A stretch of 64,000 nucleotides of DNA from Trichostrongylus colubriformis (Eukaryota > Nematoda > Chromadorea > Rhabditida > Trichostrongylidae), in contig OZ022256.1 of NCBI GenBank assembly GCA_963978905.1, forward strand, positions 4,137,501 to 4,201,500, given 5' to 3'. The notes beneath the pieces are model-generated. The model was not told where the DNA came from. It was given only the letters and a program-made list of their open reading frames with translations, and searched no databases. Shown here piece after piece: positions 1-12,003 of the stretch. Numbering within the stretch: position 1 is the stretch's first letter; every line of letters begins with the position of its first letter. The position numbers and the translations under genes are program-made.

Positions 1-164
1 GCTGACCCGATTATGTAAGAAATATGAATAAATTTGAACTTTGTATCATTATGCAATTGGCAATTGTTATCCATACTGTAGAGACTGTGTACATGTTCGA
101 AGGGGCTGTATTTAGGTACTCGTTGAAGGGGGGGGGGGTCGTATTGAAGCGGGTCTGCCGTGCT

Positions 165-342
165 CTTAAGCCACGTTTGCACTTGGCGGTGTTGGTGGCA
201 GGGCATGGCTTCGTGTCTCTGCGTCTCCTCCTCGGACTCTGTCTCGTTGCCTGAGTCGTCTCTGCACCACCCCCGTGCCACACTGCCTCGCTGCTATGAA
301 CGCAGCTACGGCTTATCGACGCGAAGTATGAACATGGCCTTA
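165..342. repeat. Family C fold-back MITE, degenerate copy
   Basis: This is a diverged copy of a roughly 170-bp element whose ends read TAAGGCCGCGTTCATACT and its complement. Recognisable core: GGTGGCAGGGCATGGCTTCG, CTGCGTCTCC, CTGCCTCGCTGC and the end GAAGTATGAACATGGCCTTA. Other copies are at 2135, 6444 and 42044, with a diverged relative at 57360 and a partial one inside 60688-60927. Confidence 0.75.
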
Positions 343-472
343 GTACATGGCTTTAGTCTTCCTGTCTGAACCAATAAAGCCTTTTTCATGTGCACCGCTA
401 TCCTGTGGTCTATTTGTCCATTTGAGCTTCAAGCTTTAGTGAGCCAATTGGCGTTTTTTCCGAGTTGGACGG

Positions 473-668
473 AAATTCAGGTCGGTCACCCGTCTCCTAC
501 ACCAACCCTGACGTCAATTAAATGTTTTTGATCGGGAATTTTCGTTCTTATGTGGGGAGACGCAACTTTTCACCGATGTCGAAGCTCCTTTCCGCCCTAG
601 GCCTAGGCTAAAAAACATTTTAATTGACGTCAGGGTTACTGTGGAAGACGAGTGACAGACCTGAATTT
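473..668. repeat. Fold-back element with about 60-bp inverted arms next to MFSD5 exon
   Basis: The left arm (473-532, AAATTCAGGT..., then CCCTGACGTCAATTAAA) pairs with the right arm (about 611-668, TTTTAATTGACGTCAGGG..., then ACCTGAATTT), leaving an unpaired centre of about 80 bp. It ends about 57 bp before the exon at 726, within the upstream intron. No coding content. Confidence 0.8.
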
Positions 669-725
669 CGTTTCCCTTTCCGTCGTTCCAATCCTTGTTC
701 AAGGCAAGGTCATCTTGTATTACAG

Positions 726-3633
726 ATGTGAACGTGCTGTGTTTGGGATTGGTTCAATCACTGTTCGAAGGCTCTATGTACACATTCGTTCTGGAATGGA
801 CTCCAGCTCTTTCTTTGGTATTATTTACTTCCTGGTTTTTCTGTTTAGATTATAAACGCAAATTTTTCAGGCTACATTTGCTCCAATCCCACATGGTTAT
901 ATATTCGCTAGTTTCATGGTAGCTACTATGATGGGATCATCAATCTTCCAATTGCTGACCAAGACGATTCGCCCAGAAAATTTTATGCGGTTAGTCGATT
1001 TTTGGAAATTTTTGAAGAATCTGCAGCCTTGGTCCTACGTGATTTGCATAGAAACCGAGGGTGTGTTGCTTGTTCTGCTCCGTATGGGTTATGGGTTATA
1101 TCACATAAACATTGTGAAATGGACACAAATACCGGAACTTTTTTTCTACCACAATATTGAAACGTGTAAATCAAATTTCCGCAATCTCCAGGATGAACAC
1201 AAGATTCTCGTCTTTTACATCGACACTTTCCATTCATTTCATAGCGGAGTTTTTAAAATACTGAATTCCAGATACGTTTTACTTGTGTCTGCTGTCTGTT
1301 TGGCTGTACCTGTCGTAATGCCCAACAGTGCCGTTTCCATTTTCGTTGCATTCCTCGTGTTTGAAGTGAGTTTGTTTTCGTTAACCATCCGATTACTGTA
1401 ATCAATTTCCTGTGTAAACATAGCAGATAATAATGACACCCCTTTATTAAATAGAATTTGGAAATTGTGCAAAGTGAATCGCTCTTTCGGTATTTGGCAG
1501 GATGATAGGATTAGCCTTGGGTGTTACGTCATTAGGATAGAAAATTAGTGGTGTGGCGTGCTGGGCGATGCGTGGTGAAAATGAAAATCTGGCTAAGATA
1601 CAGCTTCCCAAAGCGATAGCCGAGGGGACAGAGCCTCAGAGTAGATGCCCGCTCCGTCGTCCGCCGCGGTCGGAGACGAGAAGTAGGACTGTTGACGTAA
1701 CTCCCTGTTAACACTATGCGTCTCCGAACGCGGCGGACGACGGGGCGGGCATTTAGTCTGAGGCTCGCCCCTCGGCCATCACTGAGGAGCTGTTGGCCGG
1801 ATTCTCACTTTTCGCGGAAAACTTTGCTTGCGACCCTTACTTAACAAATACAACATTTTCAGAGCGATTACTCCATGTATACCTCATAAGACACGGTAAT
1901 AGCCTAAGGACCCAGCTACCTACGGCACCTTAAGCGCATCAACCGCAACGCGAAGTTTTTGCTTTGATGAGACACCTAGCGTGATGAAGTTGTTTCCATG
2001 GAAACTGGATGAGCTCTATTTCAATTCTTGTAACGAGTGCATCGTCAAGTGCGCCCTATTTTTGATTTTTTGCTCATAAGTTTGAAACATTAACACTTGA
2101 ATGGTAGGGTATGCCTACACAGTTCATAGTCAGTGAGGCCACCTTCATAACCTGCCGTGCCGGCGGCAGGGCGTGGCTGCGTGCCTCTGCGTCTTCGCCA
2201 ATACCACCCCGCCTCGTTGTGCGTCGTCACCACATTTCCCCTCGCTGCTGTAAGCGCAGCCACGCCCTGCCGACGCAAAGTATGAAGGCGGATTGAATCG
2301 TTTTTGTCCCGCCTGCTTTCGGAACCGTACCTATAACATAGTCCGAAAAGGAAACTGGAAAACTGATTTGAACATAAGCTTGTGAAAACCGTTCTGCATA
2401 TCTTGATCAGGGTCTCTAAGCTGAATGAGACGGACTCAATAAATTCACTTAAAAAATCGATACTGTACCTGGAAAAGTACTATTAACGACACTTTTGCAG
2501 CTTTGTGTCGGTATTTTTTGGCCAGCAATGGGCTATTTGCGAGGCACTTACGTACCGGAGGAGACACGTTCAACAACGATCAATCTCTTCAGAATTCCGC
2601 TTAATCTCATTGTGATCTTCATATTGTGGCAGGTGAGCAAGCATTGGGGGCGAGGGCCCCCAATGCATCACTGATGGCATAGTGGCATGCTGCACATCAC
2701 GAATTCCTCCGATATGTTTATTTTTCCCTTTAGAAATTCACCACAAAAAGCCATTAGTCATTCTGTTGGCGGCAAGGAGGAATGCAGGGGGGCCATTTTA
2801 TTCAATGGCGGGAATGTTAAGCTGGCAATGGTTTGGACGGTTCATACATATGGTTATTCCCGAGGATAGAGCAATACGGGGGATTTATTTCTCTAATTCA
2901 GACACTTTTGAAAGTTCACGGACAATATTTTTGTATATTTAATACCGGTTTCTGATCGATTTGTATTATTCATTCTGCAATCGGCCAATGGGGGTGTTTG
3001 AGTAAGGGAATAAGCACACATCTTCAGTTTTCAAGGCAGCACGAGGGATTACGTGGGTTCTCAGAGGGAAGAGATACGACAACTACGGACTAAACAGATG
3101 CTGGAGGTCCAAAGAGGTGGCAAAAATCGTGGTAAAAAGTGCGCTATTGCTCTTCAAAGGGCTTCCCGTGCAAACCATCAGACTCCCCGTTGTCATGGCT
3201 CCTACCGTGAATGAGCGTGTCAAGCGTTGCACGTGCTCGTCACACGTCACAGATCCACGTGGCTCTGATCGACATGTTTGCAATGTAGTGTGCTGGAAAT
3301 TACGTCACAGAACTGGAAGAGAATATAGAAACCCACCTCTACTTTCATCTTTAACAACTGATTTAATTCCTGAACCCTTGAAATTTTAGAGCTGAGAGGA
3401 GTGAGTGCAATGCTATTTTTTGAAATGCCGCTACCAGTTTCCTTCCAACACTTGATTATGTGACTCTCCCTCCTGAATTTGGAAGTTTTATATTTCAGAA
3501 CTTCTCGATGACAGCGATCTTCCAATTCTGTGTGCTGTTTTTGCTTATGGCTGCGCTGGCACAGCATGTCCTGTTCAGGTTGGTGTGCCCCCGAAACCTC
3601 GCAAGTAATGCTGGTAAACATCACTTGGGATGA
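726..3633 (+). CDS. MFSD5: MFSD5-like (molybdate-anion transporter family) major facilitator, C-terminal half, 5' part missing
   Basis: Five exons join in phase to 189 residues plus TGA: 726-817, 871-989, 1272-1365, 2501-2632 and 3499-3633. All have GT donors and pyrimidine-AG acceptors. The protein is a string of six membrane helices, the C-terminal half of a 12-helix major facilitator. Family-type segments include LVQSLFEGSMYTFVLEWTPA (exon 1), FASFMVATMMGSSIFQLL (exon 2), FLVFE joined to LCVGIFWP across exons 3-4, FRIPLNLIVIFILW (exon 4) and NFSMTAIFQFCV (exon 5). This pattern is characteristic of MFSD5, a plasma-membrane carrier implicated in molybdate uptake; the substrate here is inference from family. 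The first visible exon begins with two bases of a split codon, so upstream exons exist. None was recognised in 1-725, which is filled with repeats, so the 5' half probably lies left of the window. The third intron (1366-2500) carries repeat copies at 1543-1862 and 2135-2295. Confidence 0.88.
1543..1862. repeat. Family B fold-back element (MFSD5 intron)
   Basis: This belongs to a 320-430 bp family with two GC-rich inverted arms around CGTCGTCCGCCGCGGTCGGAG. Here GCCCGCTCCGTCGTCCGCCG (left) mirrors CGGCGGACGACGGGGCGGGC (right). The outer TTTCGCG...GACCCTTACT..AAATACAAC end is preserved on the right only, so the copy is truncated at the left. Confidence 0.8.
2135..2295. repeat. Family C MITE copy (in MFSD5 intron)
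   Basis: It shares GGCGGCAGGGCGTGGCTGCG, TCTGCGTCTTCGCC, CGCAGCCACGCCCTGCCGAC and the terminal AGTATGAA motif with the other family C copies. The element is an imperfect palindrome: GGCAGGGCGTGGCTGCG pairs with CGCAGCCACGCCCTGCC. Confidence 0.82.
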
Positions 3634-3859
3634 CAGCTCAAAGCTGAACAAACATATCCTTTTCATGTGTGCCTTTGTCTATGCGCTCATCACCCTGCAT
3701 AATTCGAAATGACTTTCCACATTTGGATTTTATTTGTAGGGTATTTTCGGAAATGTTTAAATTAATTTTTCAGAATTCAGGTGGAAGTGAAAGTAATGTC
3801 TCCTTTTTTATCTATTATTCTACTTCTGGTGATTTCATTGATTCGGAGCTTTATCAAAA

Positions 3860-4280
3860 GATCGTCCACAGAAAAAAATGTGTTTTCCTGTTACCCATAT
3901 ATTCATGTTGTATTTGCCTAATAAGGTCCGCATGCAAAGTTTCACGCGAAAATCCGGCTGTAATACAGCTCCCCAAACTCTCGGCCAGGTGGGCGGGGCC
4001 TCCGAGCAAGTACCCACCCCGTCGTCCACCACGTTTGTAGACACATTGTCGGGACAGGAAGTTACGTAAACAGTTCCAATCTCCGTTCCCAACCGCGGCG
4101 GACCACGGGACAGGGCTTCACACAGGGGCCCCGCCCACCCGGCCGAGTACTTGGGGGCTCTATTTCAGCCGAATTCACACTTTTCCACGTGAAACTTTGC
4201 ATGCGGCCCTTATTAGGCAAATACAACGTAAATATATGAGTAATGAGGAAACTCATTTTCCCGTGGACGATTCCTTTAAG
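3860..4280. repeat. Family B fold-back element, full copy
   Basis: The outer ends read GATCGTCCACAGAAAAA and CCGTGGACGATTCCTTT. Inside are CGCATGCAAAGTTTCACGCG against CGTGAAACTTTGCATGCGG, then GGGTGGGCGGGGCC-type arms. The element lies 227 bp past the MFSD5 stop and may overlap its 3'UTR. Confidence 0.85.
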
Positions 4281-6443
4281 GTAGTGATAGGTTGTATTCA
4301 TCACTGCGTCCACCCAAGGTAAGGTGAAAGTGGCAGAAGGAGTTGAATTCTCTGTCGATAGTCGTTTTCTTTGGAACTACATCTGGATACCGTGGACATC
4401 ACTGATGAATACACATCAGGCTACAGTATCCTTCAGCTTGAGCGAAATTTTCGAGAATGTTCTCCTGTGTATGGCATGCCTAAAAGTCAGTCTAAGCGAC
4501 CGTTTTCTCAGTGTGACTCTTCGGGTGTTTTTTCCTGGTCATTCCTTTTTTTCCACGTCAGGCAGGGCTACTTTTATTGTATATTTTACTTAGATGAAAT
4601 AATAAATTTTTACTTTACAGCCACTTCACATTCGGCACTGCTCTCCCTGAGAAGACGCCAATCGTCACAGAACACTGATAAAAGCGCTGATAATATGCGA
4701 TACCTTATAATACTTAACACTTCGCATGATCACCCGGTATCACCATCTTGATGATCCACGAACTTCTCGAAAGTATTCGCTATATGGTTGCTCAGCATGG
4801 TATTTCATTCTCTACATTCTTTTAATGCTCTACTAATATCACTTCATAGAGGATGACAGCCATTAGGTCAAAAAGTCGCAAGGCGGCGCGCGACGCGGTG
4901 CGTGGACGTGTTGCGCCCGACGGACGATTACCGCCTCAATTACATGGTGGACCGTGCTTCGCAGTGGGTACTGGGGAGTATTCAAACAAAAGCCGCATGA
5001 TGTTCAAACACCGTATCGAATGAATTTAAGGGTGGAATACGGTAGCCGTTTAGTACGTGATTTCACACGACAACGCAATCTCCCGCGCAGCAAGCGACGT
5101 TCTCGATCTGATGACTATCACCCTTAACACATGTTCATTTAAGTACGGGGTGGACTTACAACAATGATTAATACTTTCAAATTGTGATTGTTATGTATGA
5201 ATATGGTCAACGAAAGAGATAAAAAGTTATAATTAATGAAGGATTTATAGGCAGATGTCTTATACAGGTGGAGCGGAGTGAGATATTGGAAAAAGGCGCA
5301 GTTGTCAGATTCCTGAAGCCGATCCGGTTTTGTTTGCACGAAGTTATACTGTTGGGTGTTAGGCGGACGTCACACTACGATCTCACGTATGGCGACGTTG
5401 CGAGACGCACAATTGCAGAATTTTAACGCCGCAGAATCACGTGCTACACTGCGACCCCGCAAAGTCGCAACATTGTAAAATGGCAACATCGCGGAGACTC
5501 ACGCCCGCTTTAACGTTCTTCATAACGCAGCCTCTAAATGAGTGACTCCACCTCTAAGTGAATGTGTGTGCTACGTATGGGTGTATTTTGGAGCATCGTA
5601 GAACAAAAAACGCTAGGTGGATGTGAGGAGTGAGTTTTGCAACGATTTCTGGGAGTAGGAAAAATAGAGAGTAGAGCGCGAACTCCCAGCGAAGAATACT
5701 AACTGTTACGATCCTGGTTTGATTCTTTGTACTGGTTGTTGAACGACCAACTATGATAAAATTCTATTTAATTTTAGTATTTCTTTTTTGAAAATGAATG
5801 AAACTTTAAAAATTTTAAAAAAGCTTTTGAGTTAAAAATTTGGAACTAAATAGTGACAAAACCACAGTAACTGAATGGGGCTCTCGTGTGTGGTTGAAAA
5901 GAGCCGATGTAGCATCGCGGGGTCTCAAAGGGCGACTAGCGCGCGGCATTTCCAAATGACACAATGAGAAATCAAAAAAGAGGATCGCACGTTTTCACAC
6001 TGCATCCCTCCTTCTGCTCAACACTTTGGGTCCCTGTATGAGATTCACTGACCGCTGGATTTTTAAGAAAGTCTTTCTAAGAGAAATTCCAATCGGTGCA
6101 AAACATCAAACAAATTTTTGTAAAACCGTCGCAAAAATTTCCATAGTGGAACCGATCACAGAAAAACCAGTTGATTCGGCGGGAAAGTTGAGATGTCACC
6201 GCATTTAATGAAAAGTGCGACCACGTTTTCATAGAGGAACGAGTTGGCACTTCAAGAAAAACCATATTCAGAAACATTACGGAACGAGAATGTTTAATGA
6301 CAGACAATTCTATTCGATAAAGTATTATAGAATCATCTGAATGAGTACTGTAGTTGTTGCAAAATGTAAAAGTTTTCGCCAAATTTCTAGATCTAGTTAG
6401 TGTCTCCTGTCTCTCAGCACTCAAGTTACTTGCGGTTAGACCA
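4281..6443. other. Intergenic stretch without a supported gene
   Basis: AT-rich DNA with short unconvincing frames. The region about 4870-5110 is unusually GC-rich (GGCGGCGCGCGACGCGGTGC), and 5360-5510 has GCAGAATT/CGCAAAGTCGCAAC-type short repeats that recur near 40130-40245. No splice-bounded exon was recognised. Confidence 0.5.
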
Positions 6444-6622
6444 TTAGATCGCGTTCATGCACTGCGGTGCCGGGGGCGGGCGTGGATGCGTTTCTCTGCG
6501 TCTCCACCTATGCCACCCTGCCTCGTTTCCTGCGTCGTCTCTGCACCATTCCAGTGCCATTCTGCCTCGCTGCCTGTGAATGCAGCCACGCCCTGCCGGC
6601 GCTGAGTATGAACGCGGCCTTA
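6444..6622. repeat. Family C MITE copy
   Basis: A well-preserved copy with CGCGTTCATGCACTGCGG at the left end and GAGTATGAACGCGGCCTTA at the right end. Both termini are inverted repeats, and the interior is the imperfect palindrome typical of this family. Confidence 0.85.
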
Positions 6623-6979
6623 TCGCTTCATGCATGACTACGGCGATCGCGCTGGAAATGAACCATAAACACATGGACCCTCCACCCAAAGAGTCCAAGA
6701 CATGGACGACTCGCGAGGATCAAGGCAAAGGTATCTTGTAAAAAAGTTCGTGTCATATATTTTGTTTAGTACATAAATAAAATCGGCGTGACAACCGGTG
6801 AATCGCTAAAGCGAGCATAAAAACGCTCAAACCTGCTCAAAAATATATACAGATAAATAGATGTTATGAAACAGTGTGAGACGTACGGACATACACACTG
6901 AGATCAAAAGTAGGCTTCGGAACAAGACACTACAAATAAGTAAATAAAAGAGTAAATAATTTGTGCTATACTGATGAAG

Positions 6980-7163
6980 AGGGAGGGCAGCTTGTTGAAT
7001 GTTGGTCGGTAACAGGTCTTTACATGACGAACATGTTAAAAACGTGTCCCAGATGACCCTTACATGGATGTACATGATCCTTTGAAGGTAAGCCTATAAT
7101 TAGCATACACGTGAAGACATGTTACTGTTCAGCATGCAACAAGTTGCCCCCCCCCCCCCCTCC
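6980..7163. repeat. Family E MITE with poly-G ends
   Basis: The left end GGGAGGGCAGCTTGTTGAAT and right end ATGCAACAAGTTGCCCCCC (14 consecutive C) are inverted. The interior is AT-rich with AACGTGTC-type motifs common to this family. Confidence 0.78.
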
Positions 7164-7299
7164 GTCCTTAGTACAGCACCAGATGAACAAATAGATTCAG
7201 AACATAAAATAGCATGTAGATCAACGGATCCTGAAATGATTGGAAGTTTCACCTGCGTGGATGAGATCTGATACACAGCTCGTGCAAAATATAAGGAGT

Positions 7300-7770
7300 G
7301 TTCATAGTTTTGGAGTTTGCGGGATTGCAGGATTGCGGAAAAGCATTAAATAGGTATCGACTGCAAGAACTGCGGTATTTGCGGGATGTGGAAAGAAGAA
7401 TAGATACGTATCGATCGGGAAAATTGTGGAATTTGCAGTAACGCGGAATCGTGGAATTTGCGGAATGACGGCACTTCTCGCTTTTGAATTTCTCTGATTC
7501 TCTAGTCTCTTCGTAGCATGGAAATCAATACGTATCTAATGCTTTTCCGCAAATCCCACAATTCCGCATTTCCACAAAAACGCAGATTCCACAATCCCCC
7601 CAATCGATACGTATCTTATCCATTTTCGCAGATTCCACGATTCCGCAAATTCCACGATTCTCCATTTCCACAATTCCGCAAGTTTCGCAATTCTCCCAAT
7701 CGATACGTACCTTTATCGTTTTCCGCAAATTTCGTCATTCTGCAATCTCGAGAATTCCAAAACTATGAAC
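7300..7770. repeat. Fold-back element built from ATTCCGCAAAT-type short repeats
   Basis: The ends GTTCATAGTTTTGGA (7300) and TCCAAAACTATGAAC (7756-7770) are inverted. The left half is made of TTGCGGAAT/TTGCGGGAT units and the right half of ATTCCGCAAATTCCACGATT units, with TCGATACGTATC repeated between blocks. The two halves can therefore pair over most of their length. Confidence 0.85.
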
Positions 7771-8868
7771 GCTGGCTAACGGCACCTTAAAGTTTACGCA
7801 AAAAGTGTGCTGATTCGAATGAATCATTATCGAATACTTTCCAGTTGTTGCTATTCAGTCGTTGCGGAAGCAGGTTCAATCAATGCTGCTGCCTCCTTAC
7901 GCAATAGCTATTGTATTATTGTTAAGGTCGCCCGTACTTTTCATGCGCATTGTAAACTTGCTTTCTTCTTCAACTTCACACTATTTTCGCTTTTATTTCC
8001 TTATAATAGTCTCTCAAAAGCATAGCTCTGTAAAAGATAAAAGCTCTAGCAGTGACCTAGTTCTGGGATGTGCCATGCATTCATCTTCCACCGAAGAATT
8101 CAATATCTTTTACCCTCCAGTCCAGCCAATTCACTGATTTCTGCGAAGGTATATCAAAGGATTCTTGGGCAAGCATCGATACCCTTGGTATTCGATCTCC
8201 AGGCAGCTTTAGTGTGATGGTAATACTCAAGCTCGATGGGAGGTGGTATTTGGTTTATTGGAAGGGGGGGGGGGGGATGAGAAGATGGGGTACAGTACTG
8301 AGCCGAGCAATTAGGGCAGTACGGAGTCCATTTCAGCCGAAAAAATTTTAATTTCTGAAGAATGTTAATTGGTTCAGCCTCACCTCCCGTTATTCTGGAT
8401 CCGAATGTATTTGAGCGGAAAAGGAGTCAGCATTCGAGGGCGCGGTGTCCCAAAAAGGAATCGCACGGCAACTCCAGCCGGCTTGTCTTCACTCCAGCTC
8501 TCAGCTCTATAATCCTTGACTTTCGTGGGAATGGCTGTCATAGAAAGAGAAATTAATGGAACACCTTGAAAATAAGGGTTAATTCGGAATGATACACTTT
8601 TCGTAAAAAAACGGCCCGTTTAGAACGGCACATCCATCAACAGGGTAGGTCTGAAACCTGTGTTCCATATTTCACGAATAGCGTCGTCATCAATGTGTCA
8701 ACCGCTCCAAGCAGCCTCAAAAAAAAATAAAGACCTTTTACATTGTATCATTAAAATGAAGGCGTTAAGTTTATTGAAGCTGTGTGATCTATTAGATCCA
8801 TTCTTATCGATAAAAGTGAAAGAATGATGACTAGAAATTAATAGTAAAAGCAATACTGTAATAACATA

Positions 8869-10436
8869 CAGTGCGTTTCATAATTATAAGGTCACCCCTG
8901 AATTTCAGTTTTTCTCAACAACACTCCAATGAGGAATCTTTTCAAACCCATAGACGGATTCCTCACCTGAAATAACCCCGGTGTCCGATTTTTGGTAGCA
9001 GTCTCGTTCACCTCATGTTTTTAAGAGAATTTTATGTTTTTTGCACCGTTTCATAATTATAAGGTCACCCTGAAAAAAGGAAAAAGGTAAGGCCCCGGCA
9101 GGTCTGTGATGGTAGATATGTCTTCCAAATACATCTTCGAGATACATATTCAATCGACTTGTGGCTAGCTAATATGTTCCGAGAGAAAGGCCCAGATTTG
9201 GGATTCTTGTGGTGCTAGGTTCGGTTTGAGAGCCATTCCAAAAAAATTTGGAAGATTCCTGTGCTCAGTTAGATGACATTTGAGAGATTCGGTGTCTTCA
9301 GATGTTTTTCAAGCTCTGGATTCCCACATGAGATTATTATCATTAACGAGGAAAGGATTGTGGGGTCCACTTCCTACAGCACCTCCTCCATGGACCAGAT
9401 TTGTTTGGAGTTAAACCATTTTTAGTCTGGAACCACAGCGTGTACAGCAGCGAGGAAGAGCAGAAACATCACTGGAGAAGTAATGAAGTACTTCCCGAGG
9501 CCTACAGCACACCATAAGGCGGAACGACTTCAATTCATAAAGTTGTTCTTAAGCACGGATTGAACGAAACTGAATTTGCATAGCATTTGCACCCTGCATG
9601 CGAATCATTCCATCCGAATTGTACTTTTGAGTCTGAAAATACTCTGTTTGTATGGTGCTGACGGGTAGAGGTAGTACTAGCTTGGTCTGAGAAGTGCGCC
9701 GATCTACCGGAGCCTTGGCAATTTTTGTGGGAGAAGGGTGATGGCCTAAGTGGTTTCCGGCAATGAGGTTGCATTGAACCTTGCCTTCGCAACCTGCAGA
9801 ATGGACTCCAGAGAGTACTAGAGATCTTACGAGGAAATCAGTTGCCTTTTGGAGCCGACCGGCTCTTCATAATTGCGTCTAGCTGCATGACAAGGCTGTT
9901 GTTCACGTAGGTCATTCAACGGAATCGTGGTTAAAGTTCCAAAATGCGGACCTCCAGCCATAGATAAGATGTAGTCTGGGTCTCAGCTCTACTAGAGAAA
10001 TCTAGAAGACATCGCCTCAATATTTACACCATTATTAGTCAATTCTGGGAAGGGAAACTGGATGAAAAAGGCAATCATTGAAGAGTGGAACAATATCTGG
10101 GGTTGGGCTCTTCAAATTTTCGTTTCTACTTCACCGAATTCGCTGGTTAATGTCGTTCTTAAACAGGAGGGAGCCATAGATTATGAGCTCCTTCGCATGC
10201 ACTGTTAACTCTAGCAAATCTTCTCTTTCTTCGGGGTGACCTTATAATTATGAAACGGCACAAAAATCACAAAATATTCATAGAAATATCGGGCCAAAAG
10301 GTAATGTCATCAAAACTAGTATGGAAGGGTTTTCTGTGGTGAGGAATCCGTAAAAAATACTTAAAAAATTTTCGGCTGGCTGTGTGTTCTGAAAACCGAA
10401 AATTTGGGGGTGACCTTATAATTATGAAACGCACTG
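8869..10436. mobile_element. Tc1/mariner-type DNA transposon with IR/DR termini, transposase degenerate
   Basis: The termini are CAGTGCGTTTCATAATTATA at 8869 and its reverse complement ending at 10436. TA dinucleotides lie directly outside both ends (8867-8868, 10437-10438), as expected for TA target-site duplication. A second copy of the core (CCGTTTCATAATTATAAGG) lies about 170 bp inside each end, at about 9049 and 10255, also inverted. This double-site arrangement is the IR/DR layout of some Tc1-like elements (outer and inner transposase binding sites). Between them, frames on the + strand resemble a transposase in places (AERLQFIKLFLSTD near 9520) but contain many stops, so the 1568-bp copy is non-autonomous. 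Confidence 0.85.
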
Positions 10437-11507
10437 TATAGTACATACAATAGCAAAAAAATAGTACCATCAACAGTGTTTGTACATAATGTCATGGATA
10501 CAAACATGGATAAGTAAATACTAGGGCTAATAATTTTATGTGTAATATGTGACTTGATGGATAATAAATGCAACAAAATATGAGCCAAAAAGTGAACAGG
10601 CAAAGTAACAAAATAAAGTGAGATATATATCACTGAATTATCAGAAAAAATCATTAGAATAGAATAAAATGAAATGAAAAGAAAAGATACTACATTATAT
10701 AGAAAAATTTATTAATATACATTTGAGGCAGCAGTAGGCGTAATGTGGTTCTCTAAAATCCATGAAAAAAGTTACATGGAAAGTAGCGGCCTAACAACAA
10801 GATTCTAGTTTATGGCAAATTCCCTGTCAAAGAGCGCGCCACGAGCTGCAGAAACGGCGTAACGGTTAACAGTTGACGGCTTTGGATTAAAAAAACCTGC
10901 CTCCAGGCAACGTCATTCCTGATTGGCTACGGTGAAAGTGACCAAGGAAACGCGGCAGGGCTGAAGGTATCGCGGCGCGCTTTCTCAGTTTTAGCTTGAA
11001 GCTCACTTCAAAAAATATATGCTGTCGTATTTGCGAACATTCCTTCGTATTTTGACTTCGCAACACACCGATGGAATTTCGTCCGGACACCCGCCCCTTG
11101 ACAGGAAGGTCGTGCGCGTCGAGAATGAAGTATGGGGAGTGGGTCCTATTTCTCGGGTCTTCGCACATTTACTTCCATTTTTTCTTCGCTATTGTACGAC
11201 TAAGCACGCGACTTTCATATTCACTACATTTTCCACTACTCGTTGGGATTTCCTTATTACTGCCTGCAAAGCATCGTTAACAATTTCATCAATAACCGTC
11301 CAATCACTATCGATTTCTTATCAGGTCACACAAATAAACCAGATCTACAGATTGCAGTGTTTCTAGCGACAAAATTACTATCGAAGATGATATGTAGAGC
11401 CTTGGTAATTTTGGGTGGTTTCTTGTTAATTTTTCTTCCCTTTTTTTAAGTCTGTCTGTTCTATTTTTATTACTGAACGCGATCACCAACCACGATAATC
11501 CCTACTA

Positions 11508-11727
11508 CAGTGCTCTGCATAATTATAGAGCCACCTATAAATTGTCCAAAAACTCTGTTCGCAAAGTGATTCAAAAAAGTCTCTAAGTGAAAGATGTAGC
11601 CAGTGTGGACGGGCATTCGCGCATCCACACTGGCTACATCTTTCACTTGGAGACTTTTTTTTGAATCACTCTGCGAACAGAGTTTTTGGACAATTTATAG
11701 GTGGCTGTATAATTATGCAGAGCACTG
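11508..11727. mobile_element. Near-perfect palindromic MITE of the same Tc1-type family
   Basis: This 220-bp element begins CAGTGCTCTGCATAATTATA and ends with its reverse complement, flanked by TA on both sides. Almost the whole element is one hairpin: arms of about 100 bp pair (for example AAAGATGTAGCCAGTGTGGA against TCCACACTGGCTACATCTTT), leaving a loop of roughly 10 bases near 11617. The ends resemble those of the larger element at 8869-10436 (CAGTGC...CATAATTATA.G..CACC), so both probably use the same type of transposase. Confidence 0.88.
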
Positions 11728-11737
11728 TATATATAAA

Positions 11738-12003
11738 ACCCTTCGTCTGTATGTCCCTTTGCCCGTCCCTCCGTCTGTCACGAAATTAGATATTATATGA
11801 AAAACGACCTGTGGAGGTGGGGACAAGTTTAGATGGGTACGGCATGGGACAAGAAGTAAAAAATTCACATGAACCAATTTAAGCTCCGCCCACGGTGGGC
11901 TGGGTGTGCACTGAAATACTCTGTACTCAAGAAAAAGAGCAATACAGGCCGACCTACTGACGCACATGGTGTTTCGCGCACAGTAGTGTGCGCCAGCCAA
12001 CTG
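11738..12003 (+). repeat. Family A repeat
   Basis: The marker blocks are AACCCTTCGTCTGTATGTCC, AAAAACGACCTGTGGAGGTG, GGGACAAG, AAGCTCCGCCCACGGTGGGC and an end with GTGTTTCGCGCACAGTAGTG then CCAGCCAACTGG. It starts directly after the palindromic MITE. Other copies are at 26560 (minus), 53095, 53385 and 62056. Confidence 0.83.

Noticed and set aside
24..369. Overlapping + and minus-strand open frames near the left edge
   Set aside because: They coincide with a family C repeat and a poly-G tract and have no splice or domain support.
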